From JAGXTF01 sp044224315 (lineage in GTDB: Bacteria; Bacteroidota; Bacteroidia; NS11-12g; UBA955), in assembly GCA_044224315.1 (NCBI GenBank), contig JBGAKR010000001.1, positions 744,001 through 808,000 of the forward strand: a DNA stretch of 64,000 nucleotides. Direction: 5' to 3'. A program made the translations under genes and the position numbers. The notes below the pieces were generated by a model that had not been told where the DNA came from, ran no database searches, and was given only the letters and a program-made list of their open reading frames with translations. Below are positions 33,549-42,971 of this stretch, piece by piece (the stretch's first letter is position 1; each line of letters starts with the position of its first letter).

Positions 33549-36500
33549 ATGCGGAATTTATTGTTCCTGGCTTTTCTGTGGGCCGGAAGCGCTTTAGCGC
33601 AGGGTAACCTGCAACTACTTCAAAGTATAAAACCCCGTGCCATCGGTCCGGCGGGCATGAGTGGCAGGGTTACTTCCATTGCTGTGGTTCAGAAACAACC
33701 CAACATAATTTATGCAGGAACCGCCAGCGGCGGACTATGGAAAAGCGACAATGGTGGCATAGCCTGGCAACCGGTTTTCGACAAGGCCGATGTGGGCAGC
33801 ATAGGGGCTGTGGCCATACAGCAAAACAACCCCAGCGTAGTATGGGCGGGCACAGGAGAAGGCAATCCGCGCAACAGCCATAACAGTGGCAAAGGCATTT
33901 ACCGCAGTGGCGATGCCGGAAAAACATGGGTAAACATGGGCCTCGAAAATACCAAAACCATACACCGCATTCAAATTGATCCATTAAATCCCAACCGGAT
34001 TTTTGTGGCTGCTATGGGCAGTGTTTGGGGCCCCGGACAAGACCGCGGTGTTTATAGAACCGAAGATGGCGGCAAAACCTGGACCCGCGTTTTATTTACC
34101 AATGAAAACAGTGGCTGTGCCGAATTGAGCATGGATCCATCTAATCCCGATAAATTATTTGCAGCCATGTGGGAGTATGGAAGAAAACCTTACACCTTTA
34201 ACTCTGGCGGCCCGGGAAGTGGTTTGTATATGACCATTGATGGTGGAAAAAACTGGAAAAAAATAAGCACAAAAGACGGCATTCCGGAGGGCAATTTAGG
34301 CCGAATTGGCATTGCCATTGCCCCCTCAAATCCAAATGTTGTATATACAATTATTGAGAGCAAAACCCTTGATTTATATAAGAGTACAGACGGCGGATAT
34401 GCCTGGAGTAAAGTTTCCTCTTCGCCCAATATTGGCAACCGCCCTTTTTATTATAATGAATTGTATTGCGATCCGAAAAATGAAAATAAAATATACAGTT
34501 TATGGAGCCAGGTAAGTACAAGTGATGATGGAGGAAAACACTGGGAAGTATATCTGGACTGGGGTCACGTGCACCCCGATCACCACGCATTTTATATTCA
34601 CCCCGATAATCCATTATTTCAAATTAATGGCAACGATGGAGGATTAAATATTACATACGATGGAGGAAAAAACTGGCGCTATATTGCCAATTTACCTGTG
34701 GGACAATTTTACCATGTAAGGGTGGATGATGCAGTTCCATATAATATTTACGGAGGCTTGCAAGACAATGGCTCGTGGCGCGGCCCCGGCTATACCTGGA
34801 AAGACGGAGGCATCCGCAACAGTGATTGGAAAGAATTGCTTTTTGGCGATGGTTTTGATGTAGTACCCGTGCCCGGAAATCCGAATAAAGGCTATGCCAT
34901 GTGGCAGGGTGGAAATGTGTATTTCTATGATATAATTTCGGGCAGAAATCAGGCGGTACAACCGGTGCATCCCGATGGAAAATATCTGCGATTTAACTGG
35001 AATGCCGGAATTGGCATTCAACCCAAACAACCCAATGTGGTGTATTTTGGTTCTCAGTTTTTGCACAAAAGCTGGAACAATGGATTGAGTTGGAAAATTA
35101 TTTCGCCCGATTTAACTACCAATGATACCGCAAAATTGCACCAGGCCAAAAGCGGCGGACTTACCATTGACGCTACCAATGCCGAAAATTATTGTACCAT
35201 TATAACCATTGTTCCTTCCGTATCGGATACAAATGTAGTGTGGGTGGGAACCGATGATGGCAACGTGCAGCTTACCCGCGATGGAGGCAAAACCTGGATG
35301 AATTTAACTTCCAAAATTATTGGCGCACCAAAAAATGCATGGATTCCATTTATTCATGTTTCAAAAAATAATGCAGGAGAAGCCTGGGTAATTATGAATA
35401 ATTATCGCCAAAATGATTGGGCTCCCTATTTATTTAAAACCACCGATTACGGACAAACATGGCAACGCATGGCCGATGGCACCAAAGTAAAAGGCCATTG
35501 CCTAAGTGTAATGCCCGATCCCGTAGAACCCAAGCTGGTATTTTTAGGCACCGACCATGGTTTATGGATTAGTATAGATGGTGGAAACACCTACGAAAAA
35601 TGGACCAGTGGTATGCCTTCTTGCCCCGTGCAGGACATGGTTTTGCAAGAAAAAGAAAACGATTTGGTTATTGCTACTTTTGGCAGAAGCATGTTTGTTT
35701 TTGATGATATTACCCCATTCAGAAAATTGGCAGCAGGCTTTAAAACCAATGACCAACAAGTAAAAATTATGCATGCCAGCGATGGATATTTAGCTAATTT
35801 TCAGCGTCCGGAAGGCGAAAGATTTGGGGCAGATGCTTTGTATGAGGGAGAAAACAAAATGTATGGAAGCATCATTACGCTTTATGTAAACGGTACTAAG
35901 AACAGCAAAACCGGAAAATGGGAAAAAACCAAATATACCGGCGAAGTTTATGATGCCAAGGGCAATAAAATACGCACCCACAAATTCAGTTTTGATAGTG
36001 GTGGGGTATATCGTTTTCCATACCGTTTTATTCAGGATGGATTTCATTATCCTTCGCACCACACACCCGATCCGGATGCTGGATTGCCTGCTGGTCGAAG
36101 CATTCTTCCCGGAAAATATAAATTGGTAATTCGCCAGGGAAAATATGCCGATAGCCAGGAAATAGAGGTAAAAGCCAATCCAAATGAGCCTGTAAATATG
36201 GAGGGAGAATTAAAAAAACAGGCCATGTACCAGCGACTAAAAACCGCGGCCACCAGGGCACAGCAGGGTTACGAGGGATTAAAAACGGCAGAAAAAACCA
36301 TAGAAACCTTGCTTACATTGAATTATGTAAATGACACGGCCGCAAAAAGATTGGAGAAATTGGCCAAACCATTGCGCGATAGTTTAAAGGTGCTGAAGGA
36401 TTTATTTATGCAAGCCGCAGATGTAAATTATATTGAAGATATTACCCAAAGATTAAACGACAAACTGGGCGCTGCTGCGGGTTTTATAGAAAGCAATGTA

Positions 36501-36662
36501 ACACCCCAAGGCAATGCAGAAACAGCCCTAATTATTGCAGAAAAAGAAACCGAAAAAGTATTGGCCCGGGTAAATGCATTCTTTGCCAACCAATGGAAGA
36601 CCTTTGAAGAAGAGGCCAAAAAAGAACAAATTAAACCCTTTAAAAACCTGGGAAATTATTAA
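33549..36662 (+). CDS. Secreted VPS10/BNR-repeat (sortilin-like, glycosidase-like) protein
   Basis: A 1037-aa secreted protein with signal MRNLLFLAFLWAGSALAQ. At least ten BNR/Asp-box repeats of the S-x-D-G-G-K-T-W type (SDNGGIAW, SGDAGKTW, TEDGGKTW, TIDGGKNW, STDGGYAW, SDDGGKHW, TYDGGKNW, TRDGGKTW, TTDYGQTW, SIDGGNTY) span ~70-690 and predict two beta-propellers of the VPS10/sortilin or sialidase superfamily. Residues ~700-880 form a beta domain and ~885-1037 a helical, coiled-coil end (KKQAMYQRLKTAATRAQQGY). No sialidase arginine triad was recognised; many relatives are annotated only as glycosyl hydrolase-like. There is no T9SS tail. The next gene overlaps by 1 bp. Confidence 0.85.
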   Translation: MRNLLFLAFLWAGSALAQGNLQLLQSIKPRAIGPAGMSGRVTSIAVVQKQPNIIYAGTASGGLWKSDNGGIAWQPVFDKADVGSIGAVAIQQNNPSVVWAGTGEGNPRNSHNSGKGIYRSGDAGKTWVNMGLENTKTIHRIQIDPLNPNRIFVAAMGSVWGPGQDRGVYRTEDGGKTWTRVLFTNENSGCAELSMDPSNPDKLFAAMWEYGRKPYTFNSGGPGSGLYMTIDGGKNWKKISTKDGIPEGNLGRIGIAIAPSNPNVVYTIIESKTLDLYKSTDGGYAWSKVSSSPNIGNRPFYYNELYCDPKNENKIYSLWSQVSTSDDGGKHWEVYLDWGHVHPDHHAFYIHPDNPLFQINGNDGGLNITYDGGKNWRYIANLPVGQFYHVRVDDAVPYNIYGGLQDNGSWRGPGYTWKDGGIRNSDWKELLFGDGFDVVPVPGNPNKGYAMWQGGNVYFYDIISGRNQAVQPVHPDGKYLRFNWNAGIGIQPKQPNVVYFGSQFLHKSWNNGLSWKIISPDLTTNDTAKLHQAKSGGLTIDATNAENYCTIITIVPSVSDTNVVWVGTDDGNVQLTRDGGKTWMNLTSKIIGAPKNAWIPFIHVSKNNAGEAWVIMNNYRQNDWAPYLFKTTDYGQTWQRMADGTKVKGHCLSVMPDPVEPKLVFLGTDHGLWISIDGGNTYEKWTSGMPSCPVQDMVLQEKENDLVIATFGRSMFVFDDITPFRKLAAGFKTNDQQVKIMHASDGYLANFQRPEGERFGADALYEGENKMYGSIITLYVNGTKNSKTGKWEKTKYTGEVYDAKGNKIRTHKFSFDSGGVYRFPYRFIQDGFHYPSHHTPDPDAGLPAGRSILPGKYKLVIRQGKYADSQEIEVKANPNEPVNMEGELKKQAMYQRLKTAATRAQQGYEGLKTAEKTIETLLTLNYVNDTAAKRLEKLAKPLRDSLKVLKDLFMQAADVNYIEDITQRLNDKLGAAAGFIESNVTPQGNAETALIIAEKETEKVLARVNAFFANQWKTFEEEAKKEQIKPFKNLGNY
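34339..34350. repeat. Dispersed palindrome TTGTATATACAA, copy 4
   Basis: Lies in the coding sequence of the BNR protein (codons for VYTI); may be a chance occurrence. Confidence 0.3.
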
Positions 36663-37117
36663 TGAAAAATACCCTGCTGTTTACCGCGCTAATAATTGTG
36701 TTGGGAGGATTTGTTTCGCCTCCCCGGCTGCATCACATCAATGAAGACGACCCCGGTATAGATAGTTTTGCCAATATTTTTATGGCCGCCGTAATGGCAA
36801 AAAACGAAAACCGATTGATGGGATTAATGGATGATGGATACCGGCTGGAACAGCATGATAAATTTCACAAAGGCAATACCAAACGCTTTTTAGACGAACT
36901 GTTCTGCGGAAAAGTAACTACGGAAGAAAGATTTAAATGCATCAAATTAAAGAATGTAAAAAGCATTCAATTGGGTTCAAAAGGAGAAGGGGATAAAGAG
37001 GTTGCGGTGGTGTTTAGAGTAGGTGATAAAAAGGAACAGATTGATGTAATACTCACGATAAAAATTACCCTTAAAAACGGTAAAAAAGAATACGGTATTG
37101 TTGGGGCGGTGGGTTGA
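36662..37117 (+). CDS. Small exported protein of unknown function
   Basis: A 151-aa protein with a hydrophobic N-terminus (NTLLFTALIIVLGGFVSPP). Its body of roughly one helix pair and a curved sheet (FANIFMAAVMAKNENRLMGLM, VKSIQLGSKGEGDKEVAVVF, IDVILTIKITLKNGKKEYGI) has the rhythm of an NTF2/SnoaL-like fold; this is a guess from pattern. The ATG shares a base with the stop of the BNR gene (TAATG), so the two are coupled and probably exported together. Confidence 0.6.
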   Translation: MKNTLLFTALIIVLGGFVSPPRLHHINEDDPGIDSFANIFMAAVMAKNENRLMGLMDDGYRLEQHDKFHKGNTKRFLDELFCGKVTTEERFKCIKLKNVKSIQLGSKGEGDKEVAVVFRVGDKKEQIDVILTIKITLKNGKKEYGIVGAVG

Positions 37118-37130
37118 CAGACGGTAATTA

Positions 37131-37225
37131 ATGGTTAATGTTTAGTGTTTAATGTTTAACGCAACAGCCTTCGACACATTTTCAATGGGCGGGCCCTGCT
37201 CCCTGCCCCCTACTCCCTACTCCCT
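37131..37225. repeat. Intergenic repeat tract, AATGTTTAA...AACAGCC plus CTCCCTGCCCCC
   Basis: The gap between convergent genes contains GGTTAATGTTTAGTGTTTAA with a further TGTTTAA, a CAACAGCC mark (37162-37169) and a pyrimidine tract CTCCCTGCCCCCTACTCCCT (from 37199). This is the same order as in the tract before recX, and its reverse complement is near 22900. Confidence 0.6.
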
Positions 37226-37227
37226 AT

Positions 37228-38298
37228 CTAATAAAACACCGCATGACTATTGCCGGGGATGGTTGCTTGCAGGATGGCGCCTTTTTGGTTGAAATTCAGG
37301 CCTTCAAAACATTTTTTTAGCTCTCCCTTGAAGGGAATTTTTACTGGAGTAGCTTGAGCATTTTTATTGCACATAATTACAATTTTTTTGCCAAAATAAT
37401 TGCCCATGATTACCACAACATTTTTGTTTACCTGCAATACCCTTATATCGCCATAAGCAACCACTGGCACTATGCTTTCGTCGGCCAGAATTTTGTTGAG
37501 CTTACTGTGAATCAACCCTTGAAATGTGCTATCGTCCCAAAAACCACTGTATTTGGTAACCGCGTTAATAAACCGATTTATTCCATTTCCAATATTGCCC
37601 TTTTCTTCGGCTTTTAATTTGGTGGGAATAATGCCAAAATGCAATGGTATTACACAAGTACTGCTCGCATCTTTTTCGTCGCAAACCCATACCCTTACCA
37701 CACTTTCCTGCACTTTGGTTGCTGCGCGTGGAACTGTAATTTTGATGCTTTTTCCATCGGTTTCGCCCTTGATAATATAGTTTTCCCACAGTGCTATAAT
37801 TTTTATGGGATTGGGTTTTTCAAGGGTAAGTACTATTTTATTCTCGTCGAAATTTTCTTTATACAAACCCGGTTTGCGATTTTTTTCTATGAGGTGATGA
37901 ATGGTTAAATAAGAATTTTCAGCAGAATCAGCATATCGATTGAGCCTCAAAACTTTGGCATAAGCAAATCCGTTGATCCACACTTTGGCCATTTGCAATG
38001 GCAACGCATCATCGGCCCAGTTAAGCTCGTACTGTCTGTTCTGGCTTACTACCACCTGTTTTAATCCCAGTCCAACTGGCCATGAAATACTATCGCTTTT
38101 TAATTGCAAAAAATCATCCTCCCCCGTATTCAAAATGGCCACATTTTTTTCCTTTACCATTGCTTGAGCGGGTTCCCACAGGGTATTTACGGCAGGGGTT
38201 TCGGGCACTTTTATATCGTAAATATTAATTTTTAAAAAGTACCAGATTATGAGTCCAAGGACTAAACTAATCGGAATCCAGAGGAATTTTTTATACAT
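37228..38298 (-). CDS. Membrane-anchored protein with amylase-C-like end, function unknown
   Basis: A 356-aa protein with one N-terminal helix (FLWIPISLVLGLIIWYFL). The middle (NWADDALPLQMAKVWINGFAYAKVLRL) is followed by an immunoglobulin-like stretch with a possible disulphide (VWVCDEKDASSTCVIPLHFG). The last ~110 residues read like the tail of an alpha-amylase: short helices, then YGDIRVLQVNKNVVVIMG, KIVIMCNKNAQATPVKIPF and a final beta strand HAVFY. No catalytic barrel is present. It follows the nuclease-like gene by 2 bp and ends the folA operon. Confidence 0.55.
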   Translation of the reverse strand: MYKKFLWIPISLVLGLIIWYFLKINIYDIKVPETPAVNTLWEPAQAMVKEKNVAILNTGEDDFLQLKSDSISWPVGLGLKQVVVSQNRQYELNWADDALPLQMAKVWINGFAYAKVLRLNRYADSAENSYLTIHHLIEKNRKPGLYKENFDENKIVLTLEKPNPIKIIALWENYIIKGETDGKSIKITVPRAATKVQESVVRVWVCDEKDASSTCVIPLHFGIIPTKLKAEEKGNIGNGINRFINAVTKYSGFWDDSTFQGLIHSKLNKILADESIVPVVAYGDIRVLQVNKNVVVIMGNYFGKKIVIMCNKNAQATPVKIPFKGELKKCFEGLNFNQKGAILQATIPGNSHAVFY

Positions 38299-38300
38299 AG

Positions 38301-39428
38301 TTAGGGTATGAATATTTTTTGGATGGAATGGCTGGCATCACTGAGGCAATGCACAAAATAAAACTGACTATTTTCAGGCACAAAACTGCGTATTTCTGCA
38401 CCACTGAAAACCTTTCTGCCTGTAATTGTAAATACTTCAAAACTCTCGTATCTGAGGCTAGCTACGGGTACCAATTTAACTCCGTCGAAATACACCAAAC
38501 GCTTGCCGGCATTGGGCAAAACCGGAAACTGTGCATGGGTAAGATTTACATTGTACAAAGAGTAAACCGGATAATGATCGGAAGTTGTATTGCTATAATT
38601 CGCAATGAGAGTATTGAGTTTCCAAACCTTACAAGAATCATGAACAAAATATTTTTTTAATGCTGGAGAAATACATTGCTGATCAATCATATTGCTGAAA
38701 GACGCCGTGCTTCCTATATTCTGTTGACTAAGCTTGCGGGTAGTAAAAAAATAATGCGTGGAATCTTGCAGAAAATTGCGAAACGGGGTGGCGGTAGAAT
38801 CCAAAATTCCGGTATCCAAATCATCATTCCAATCGCCTAAAACCATTAATTTTTTACCCCGTTGGAAAGTATCCAGATATCCTTTTAAATGCTTACTGCT
38901 ATTGAGCCGCAACTGATACGCAGCTTGCTTTTCACTCCATGTACCTACATTGGCTTTTAAATGAATAACCTCGAAATAAAGTGTATCAGTTTTTAAATTA
39001 TTCTTAAATAATAAAGCCACTTCTAACGGCAATCTTCCACCTGCAAAATCGGCCGATTTGGATTGCAAAATATGGCGTGAATAAAGTAAAGTAAATAATT
39101 CTTTTTTATAAATAAGTGCTGTTTTTTGTGTTTGACTCCAGGTGCTTATTACCCCATTGTATTCGGGCAATTGCAGCAGCATTGAATCCCAGGCTGTAGC
39201 ATCCGATACCTCGCACAAGGCCCATACATCGGCGTCGGAGGCTTTAAGGGCCGCTAGTACATTTTTTTGTTGAAGGTATTCATTGGTAGGTCCGTTTGAT
39301 TTATTGCCATACCATTCTATATTCCAGTTGCCAATTTCGAGTTGCCCGTTTTTGCCAATGGCAGGGATATTTTGTGCCTGGATTTGCACATAAAAAAGCA
39401 GCAAAAAAACGAGCAACGAACGGTTCAT
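38301..39428 (-). CDS. Secreted endonuclease/exonuclease/phosphatase-family protein with T9SS-like tail
   Basis: A 375-aa protein: signal MNRSLLVFLLLFYVQIQAQ, then the EEP fold with GNWNIEWYG (catalytic Asn/Glu start), ADVWALCEVSD, VIHLKANVG, LMVLGDWNDDLDTG (the GDxND motif) and TSDHYPVYSLY (the SDH motif). The last ~75 residues (VPVASLRYESFEVFTITGRKVFSG...QFYFVHCLSD...KIFIP) resemble a type A T9SS sorting domain. It is probably an extracellular DNase or phosphodiesterase. The start at 39428 overlaps the nadK stop (TAATG); the extension to 39452 is rejected because it precedes the signal. Confidence 0.83.
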   Translation of the reverse strand: MNRSLLVFLLLFYVQIQAQNIPAIGKNGQLEIGNWNIEWYGNKSNGPTNEYLQQKNVLAALKASDADVWALCEVSDATAWDSMLLQLPEYNGVISTWSQTQKTALIYKKELFTLLYSRHILQSKSADFAGGRLPLEVALLFKNNLKTDTLYFEVIHLKANVGTWSEKQAAYQLRLNSSKHLKGYLDTFQRGKKLMVLGDWNDDLDTGILDSTATPFRNFLQDSTHYFFTTRKLSQQNIGSTASFSNMIDQQCISPALKKYFVHDSCKVWKLNTLIANYSNTTSDHYPVYSLYNVNLTHAQFPVLPNAGKRLVYFDGVKLVPVASLRYESFEVFTITGRKVFSGAEIRSFVPENSQFYFVHCLSDASHSIQKIFIP

Positions 39429-40306
39429 TAGTTTCGGCGGTCGAAGCCCCAATTTAATTTATTTCGCAGGGTATCCATATAATTATCACCCGGTAATCGT
39501 ATTAGCTGTAATGCATGATCGGCCTTGCGCACTGCCATTTGCATATTGCCTGTAATGGAATTACTGCGTGCATCGAGTGAAGCCAGATAGCTGTTTGCAC
39601 GCCCTTCTATTTCGAAAGAAATAACCACATTATCCGAAACTACCACAGGCCTTACATTGAGGTTGTGCGGGGCAATGGGAGTAATTGCAAATGTATCCGA
39701 ACGCGGGAAAATAATTGGCCCGCCGCAGCTCAGCGAATAACCTGTAGACCCGGTTGGGGTAGACACAATCAATCCATCACTCCAATATGAATTTAAAAAT
39801 TCGCCATTTAGGTATGTATGCACCACAATCATGCTGGAGGTTTCTTTTTTATGTATAACGAAATCGTTGAGTCCGAAATTGTAATCAAAAACGGGTTGTG
39901 AAGTTTCGAGGTGCAACAGCGTGCGACTTTCGAGGGTATAATTGCCCTTTTGGATATCACCAATGGCCTTTTCGATGCCGCTTACCGACATGCCTGCCAG
40001 AAATCCCAATCGGCCTGTATTAACCCCTAATACCGGCACATTGCTATCGCGCACCAAGGAAAGCGTTTCGAGCAAAGTACCATCTCCGCCCACACAAATA
40101 AGTGCATCGAGCAGGGGGCTACTTGCATCCATATGATCAAACGCTTTTACCGAAAAATCCGGGGCAATGTGGATATGGATATAATCTACCAGGGATTGGG
40201 TGCAGTAAATTTCGTGCCCCAATTCGGCCAGGGTTTTACACAACAGGGTAAATCCTTCTTCGTGTTTATTGTCGCGAACCGACTTGGCATAAATTCCTAT
40301 TTTCAT
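39428..40306 (-). CDS. nadK: NAD kinase
   Basis: A 292-aa ATP-dependent kinase converting NAD to NADP. ICVGGDGTLLETL holds the GGDGT motif (73-77), followed by VNTGRLGFLA, NDFVIHKKETSSMI, the conserved STPTGSTGYSLSCGGPI and TPIAPHNLNVRPVVVSD. Length and motif order are normal. It lies 2 bp after the Omp85-like gene and shares a base with the nuclease gene, so it sits inside a five-gene unit starting at folA. Confidence 0.97.
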   Translation of the reverse strand: MKIGIYAKSVRDNKHEEGFTLLCKTLAELGHEIYCTQSLVDYIHIHIAPDFSVKAFDHMDASSPLLDALICVGGDGTLLETLSLVRDSNVPVLGVNTGRLGFLAGMSVSGIEKAIGDIQKGNYTLESRTLLHLETSQPVFDYNFGLNDFVIHKKETSSMIVVHTYLNGEFLNSYWSDGLIVSTPTGSTGYSLSCGGPIIFPRSDTFAITPIAPHNLNVRPVVVSDNVVISFEIEGRANSYLASLDARSNSITGNMQMAVRKADHALQLIRLPGDNYMDTLRNKLNWGFDRRN

Positions 40307-40308
40307 GG

Positions 40309-41664
40309 TCAGAATGCGTTTTTAAATGACAGGTTAAAGAATCCTTTTCCCATGGCATTGAAACTGTATTCAAAACGGGCCATAGCACTGTACCATGCAA
40401 TTACGTCGAGCCCAACTCCTGTGCCGGTTTGCCACTGCTGGTTGAGGGAATTGGAAGATATAACTGCAGGCTTTAATACCCGGCCTGCATCTGCAAAGAT
40501 ATTGAACCAGATGCTAATCGGTATCTTTCGATAGTTTTTTAGTGGTTTTTTATCGCCCAAATTCAAAATATAGTTATACCACAATTTACGGCGCATTGCC
40601 AATTTTGCCAAAACAAATCCGCTTCCATCGGCTACATATGGCTCGTATCCCCGCACATAATCGCTTTGATAGCCAAGCTGCCTGCCCAGGTTGTAGGGCA
40701 AACGGCTGGGGGTATAGCGCGAAAAAAATCCAAATGCCATCACATAATTTTTATTTACAGGTTTGAAATAAGTATATCGTAAATAGACGGCCGGAATGGT
40801 CAATTGACTATCCGCAGCAAGCAGATATGAACCCCGCAATCCAGCTCTGAACAAGTAACCGGCTGAGGGGTAATCGCGCTGATCGCGGTGGTCGGAAATA
40901 TATTCTACATTGCCAAAATATTCGCTTTGTTTATTGCCTTTTAATAAATAATGCGGATTGGCGTTGGAGGCAGCTGTATCAATGATGTTCCGGTTTACAC
41001 CTTCTGTAAATTCCAAACGATTGAAATATTTGAGGCGCTTTTTTTGGGTTATAAATACACTGTAATTTTGTTGAATTCGATTATTTTCCTTTCGCAAAAA
41101 AATGAGTTTATCATTTTCGGTTTTGTACCACAACTCGTGGTTACTTAAATAAGACGCCTTGCCAGAAAAGGCCCAGCCATGGTTATAATAGCTAAACGGA
41201 TAATTATAAGCCAGCTCAAAAATATGGTTATACCCCGAAATAATGGTAGCGGCAATATTGTGATTAAGCCCACCTAAATTATTAAAATAAATGGTGCCTC
41301 CATAAATCAATCTTGAAGGATCCTTGGTTTGGTACCATACATTAAAATTGCGGTCGGCCCACTCCAGCCTTGGCATTCCCCAGGTGTAAATACGTTCTTT
41401 TACGGCAATAAAAACTGTATCATTGCGCAAATTTACCTCTACCCAATTAAATAAATTTAATCCCGAAATTCGCTTTTGCCAGAGTGTTTCACAATACGTG
41501 GTGTTTTGAATGGTGTCACCAATATTTTTACCAGTTTCACGCAAAAAAACCGCTGCTTTGGTGCGCTGATTGCCCAGAATGGAAATATGTTTAATCTGAA
41601 AAATAGATTGGGCTTTTAGCCCTAAATTGAATAAAAAAAACAATATTAAAAATGCATAGCGCAA
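40309..41664 (-). CDS. Omp85-family outer-membrane protein (short BamA/TamA-like)
   Basis: A 451-aa exported protein (signal ending LGLKAQ). It has one POTRA-like domain (ISILGNQRTKAAVFLRETG...NLFNWVEVNLRNDTVFIAVKERIYTW) followed by a ~340-residue beta-barrel rich in alternating aromatics. VEYISDHRDQRDYPSAGYLFRAGLRGS is typical of the D15/surface-antigen barrel, and FNIFADAGRV comes near the end. One POTRA is fewer than BamA (five), so this is a small Omp85 of unknown client, common next to housekeeping genes in Bacteroidetes. It is 1 bp from folA. Confidence 0.82.
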   Translation of the reverse strand: MRYAFLILFFLFNLGLKAQSIFQIKHISILGNQRTKAAVFLRETGKNIGDTIQNTTYCETLWQKRISGLNLFNWVEVNLRNDTVFIAVKERIYTWGMPRLEWADRNFNVWYQTKDPSRLIYGGTIYFNNLGGLNHNIAATIISGYNHIFELAYNYPFSYYNHGWAFSGKASYLSNHELWYKTENDKLIFLRKENNRIQQNYSVFITQKKRLKYFNRLEFTEGVNRNIIDTAASNANPHYLLKGNKQSEYFGNVEYISDHRDQRDYPSAGYLFRAGLRGSYLLAADSQLTIPAVYLRYTYFKPVNKNYVMAFGFFSRYTPSRLPYNLGRQLGYQSDYVRGYEPYVADGSGFVLAKLAMRRKLWYNYILNLGDKKPLKNYRKIPISIWFNIFADAGRVLKPAVISSNSLNQQWQTGTGVGLDVIAWYSAMARFEYSFNAMGKGFFNLSFKNAF

Positions 41665-41665
41665 T

Positions 41666-42172
41666 TTATTTTTTTGTACTTTTTTTCAAAATAATAAAAT
41701 CAAAGCTGTAGGCATGCCTTTCATCGATAGGGTGATGTCTGAAATAGGCAATATCCCAACTGGCATCCCAGGTAGGGAAATGTGTATCGGCTTTGGGAAA
41801 AGTACCATGTACCCGGGTAATATACAGCCGGTCGGCCACATCGATACTTTGGCGGTAAATTTCACCCCCTCCGATGATAAATATTTCCTGGGTTTCGGTT
41901 AAATGTGCATCGGCCAAAGCCGTTTCGATGGAAGGAAACAATTCAAATCCATCGGTAACCGATTTGAGATTGCGCGAAACCACCAGATTGCGGCGGTTTT
42001 TCAGCGGTTTACCCAAACTCTCCATGGTTTTGCGCCCCATAATAATTGCATGATTTTTGGTTTGCTCTACAAACCAGGCAAAATCGTCGGGCAAGTGCCA
42101 GAGCAAGTCGTTTTCTGCACCGAGTTCGAGATTTTCCCCTACGGCTGCAATAAGTGAAATATGAGGAGGCAT
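41666..42172 (-). CDS. folA: Dihydrofolate reductase
   Basis: A 168-aa NADPH-dependent enzyme reducing dihydrofolate to tetrahydrofolate. ISLIAAVGENLELGAENDLLWHLPDDFAWF carries the catalytic acidic residue (Asp30 in LPDD). HAIIMGRKTMESLG is the NADP/folate motif, followed by NRRNLVVSRN, IFIIGGGEIYRQSI and a normal C-terminus. The start is only 4 nt from a promoter box. First gene of the unit that continues with the Omp85-like gene, nadK, the nuclease and 37228-38298. Confidence 0.97.
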   Translation of the reverse strand: MPPHISLIAAVGENLELGAENDLLWHLPDDFAWFVEQTKNHAIIMGRKTMESLGKPLKNRRNLVVSRNLKSVTDGFELFPSIETALADAHLTETQEIFIIGGGEIYRQSIDVADRLYITRVHGTFPKADTHFPTWDASWDIAYFRHHPIDERHAYSFDFIILKKSTKK

Positions 42173-42176
42173 CGGG

Positions 42177-42184
42177 CAAATATA
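42177..42184 (-). promoter_or_regulatory. -7 box of the folA operon
   Basis: TATATTTG (minus strand) is an exact TAnnTTTG match, with a 4-nt gap to the folA ATG; predicts a leaderless transcript. Confidence 0.5.
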
Positions 42185-42311
42185 ATAAGATACCTGAAAG
42201 AGAAAAGTGACTTTTCTAAATAATTCTCAATTTTGAGTCAACAATGCCGGATTTTGAATAATTCTGATAAAAACTGATTTTGAAATTGTTTAATTTTAAA
42301 CCCCAAAAGGT

Positions 42312-42965
42312 TTACAAATTCACAATTTCGATATGGTAGCGATGCAATTTAATTTTGCCCGCATCGGCCAGTTTTTTCAGCAAGCGGGAAATTACCTCGC
42401 GCGAGGAATTGAGCTCGTTGGCTATTTCCTGGTGGGTAACCTCAATATCACTGATTTTTAATTTATCGGCATAGCGTTTTAAATAAAACTCCAGCCTTTC
42501 GTCCATATGGCGGAATGCAACCTGGTCGAATGATTCGAGCAAATCCATATAGCGCGAACGGTAATTATCCAATACAAAATGGTTCCAGCTGGTGTATTTT
42601 TTCATCCACTCATCTACCATTTGTACAGGCAATGAAAGCAATTCGGTACGTTGCACTGCAATGGCAATTACAGGGCTTCGTTCCTGACGGATGGCGCAAT
42701 TCATGGTAAGCGCACAGGCTTGACCCTGATTGAGATAATACATAAAAAATTCGTTGCCATCATCATCCTCGCGGTACACTTTTATCAATCCATTTAATAC
42801 CAGTAATGAATCATTGATAAATTGTCCGGTTTTTACCATCACCTCGCCCTTTTCGGCAATGCGAATGCGGCCATGCTCTTTCAATTCCTGCACCAATGCA
42901 TCTTCCAAAGTAGGAAAATACTTGGAAATGATATCGGCCACATTTTGGGTTTCCATGTATTCCAT
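42312..42965 (-). CDS. Crp/Fnr-family transcriptional regulator
   Basis: A 217-aa regulator. The cyclic-nucleotide-binding-like beta-roll (about 20-125, VMVKTGQFINDSLLVLNGLIKVYRED) lacks an Fnr-type N-terminal cysteine cluster. A long dimer helix and a C-terminal winged helix follow (EVTHQEIANELNSSREVISRLLKKL). YYLNQGQACALTMNCAI is typical of Bacteroidetes Crp/Fnr proteins. The ligand and targets are unknown. It lies 6 bp after the universal stress protein gene, so regulator and stress protein are probably coexpressed. Confidence 0.9.
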   Translation of the reverse strand: MEYMETQNVADIISKYFPTLEDALVQELKEHGRIRIAEKGEVMVKTGQFINDSLLVLNGLIKVYREDDDGNEFFMYYLNQGQACALTMNCAIRQERSPVIAIAVQRTELLSLPVQMVDEWMKKYTSWNHFVLDNYRSRYMDLLESFDQVAFRHMDERLEFYLKRYADKLKISDIEVTHQEIANELNSSREVISRLLKKLADAGKIKLHRYHIEIVNL

Positions 42966-42971
42966 TCGTAA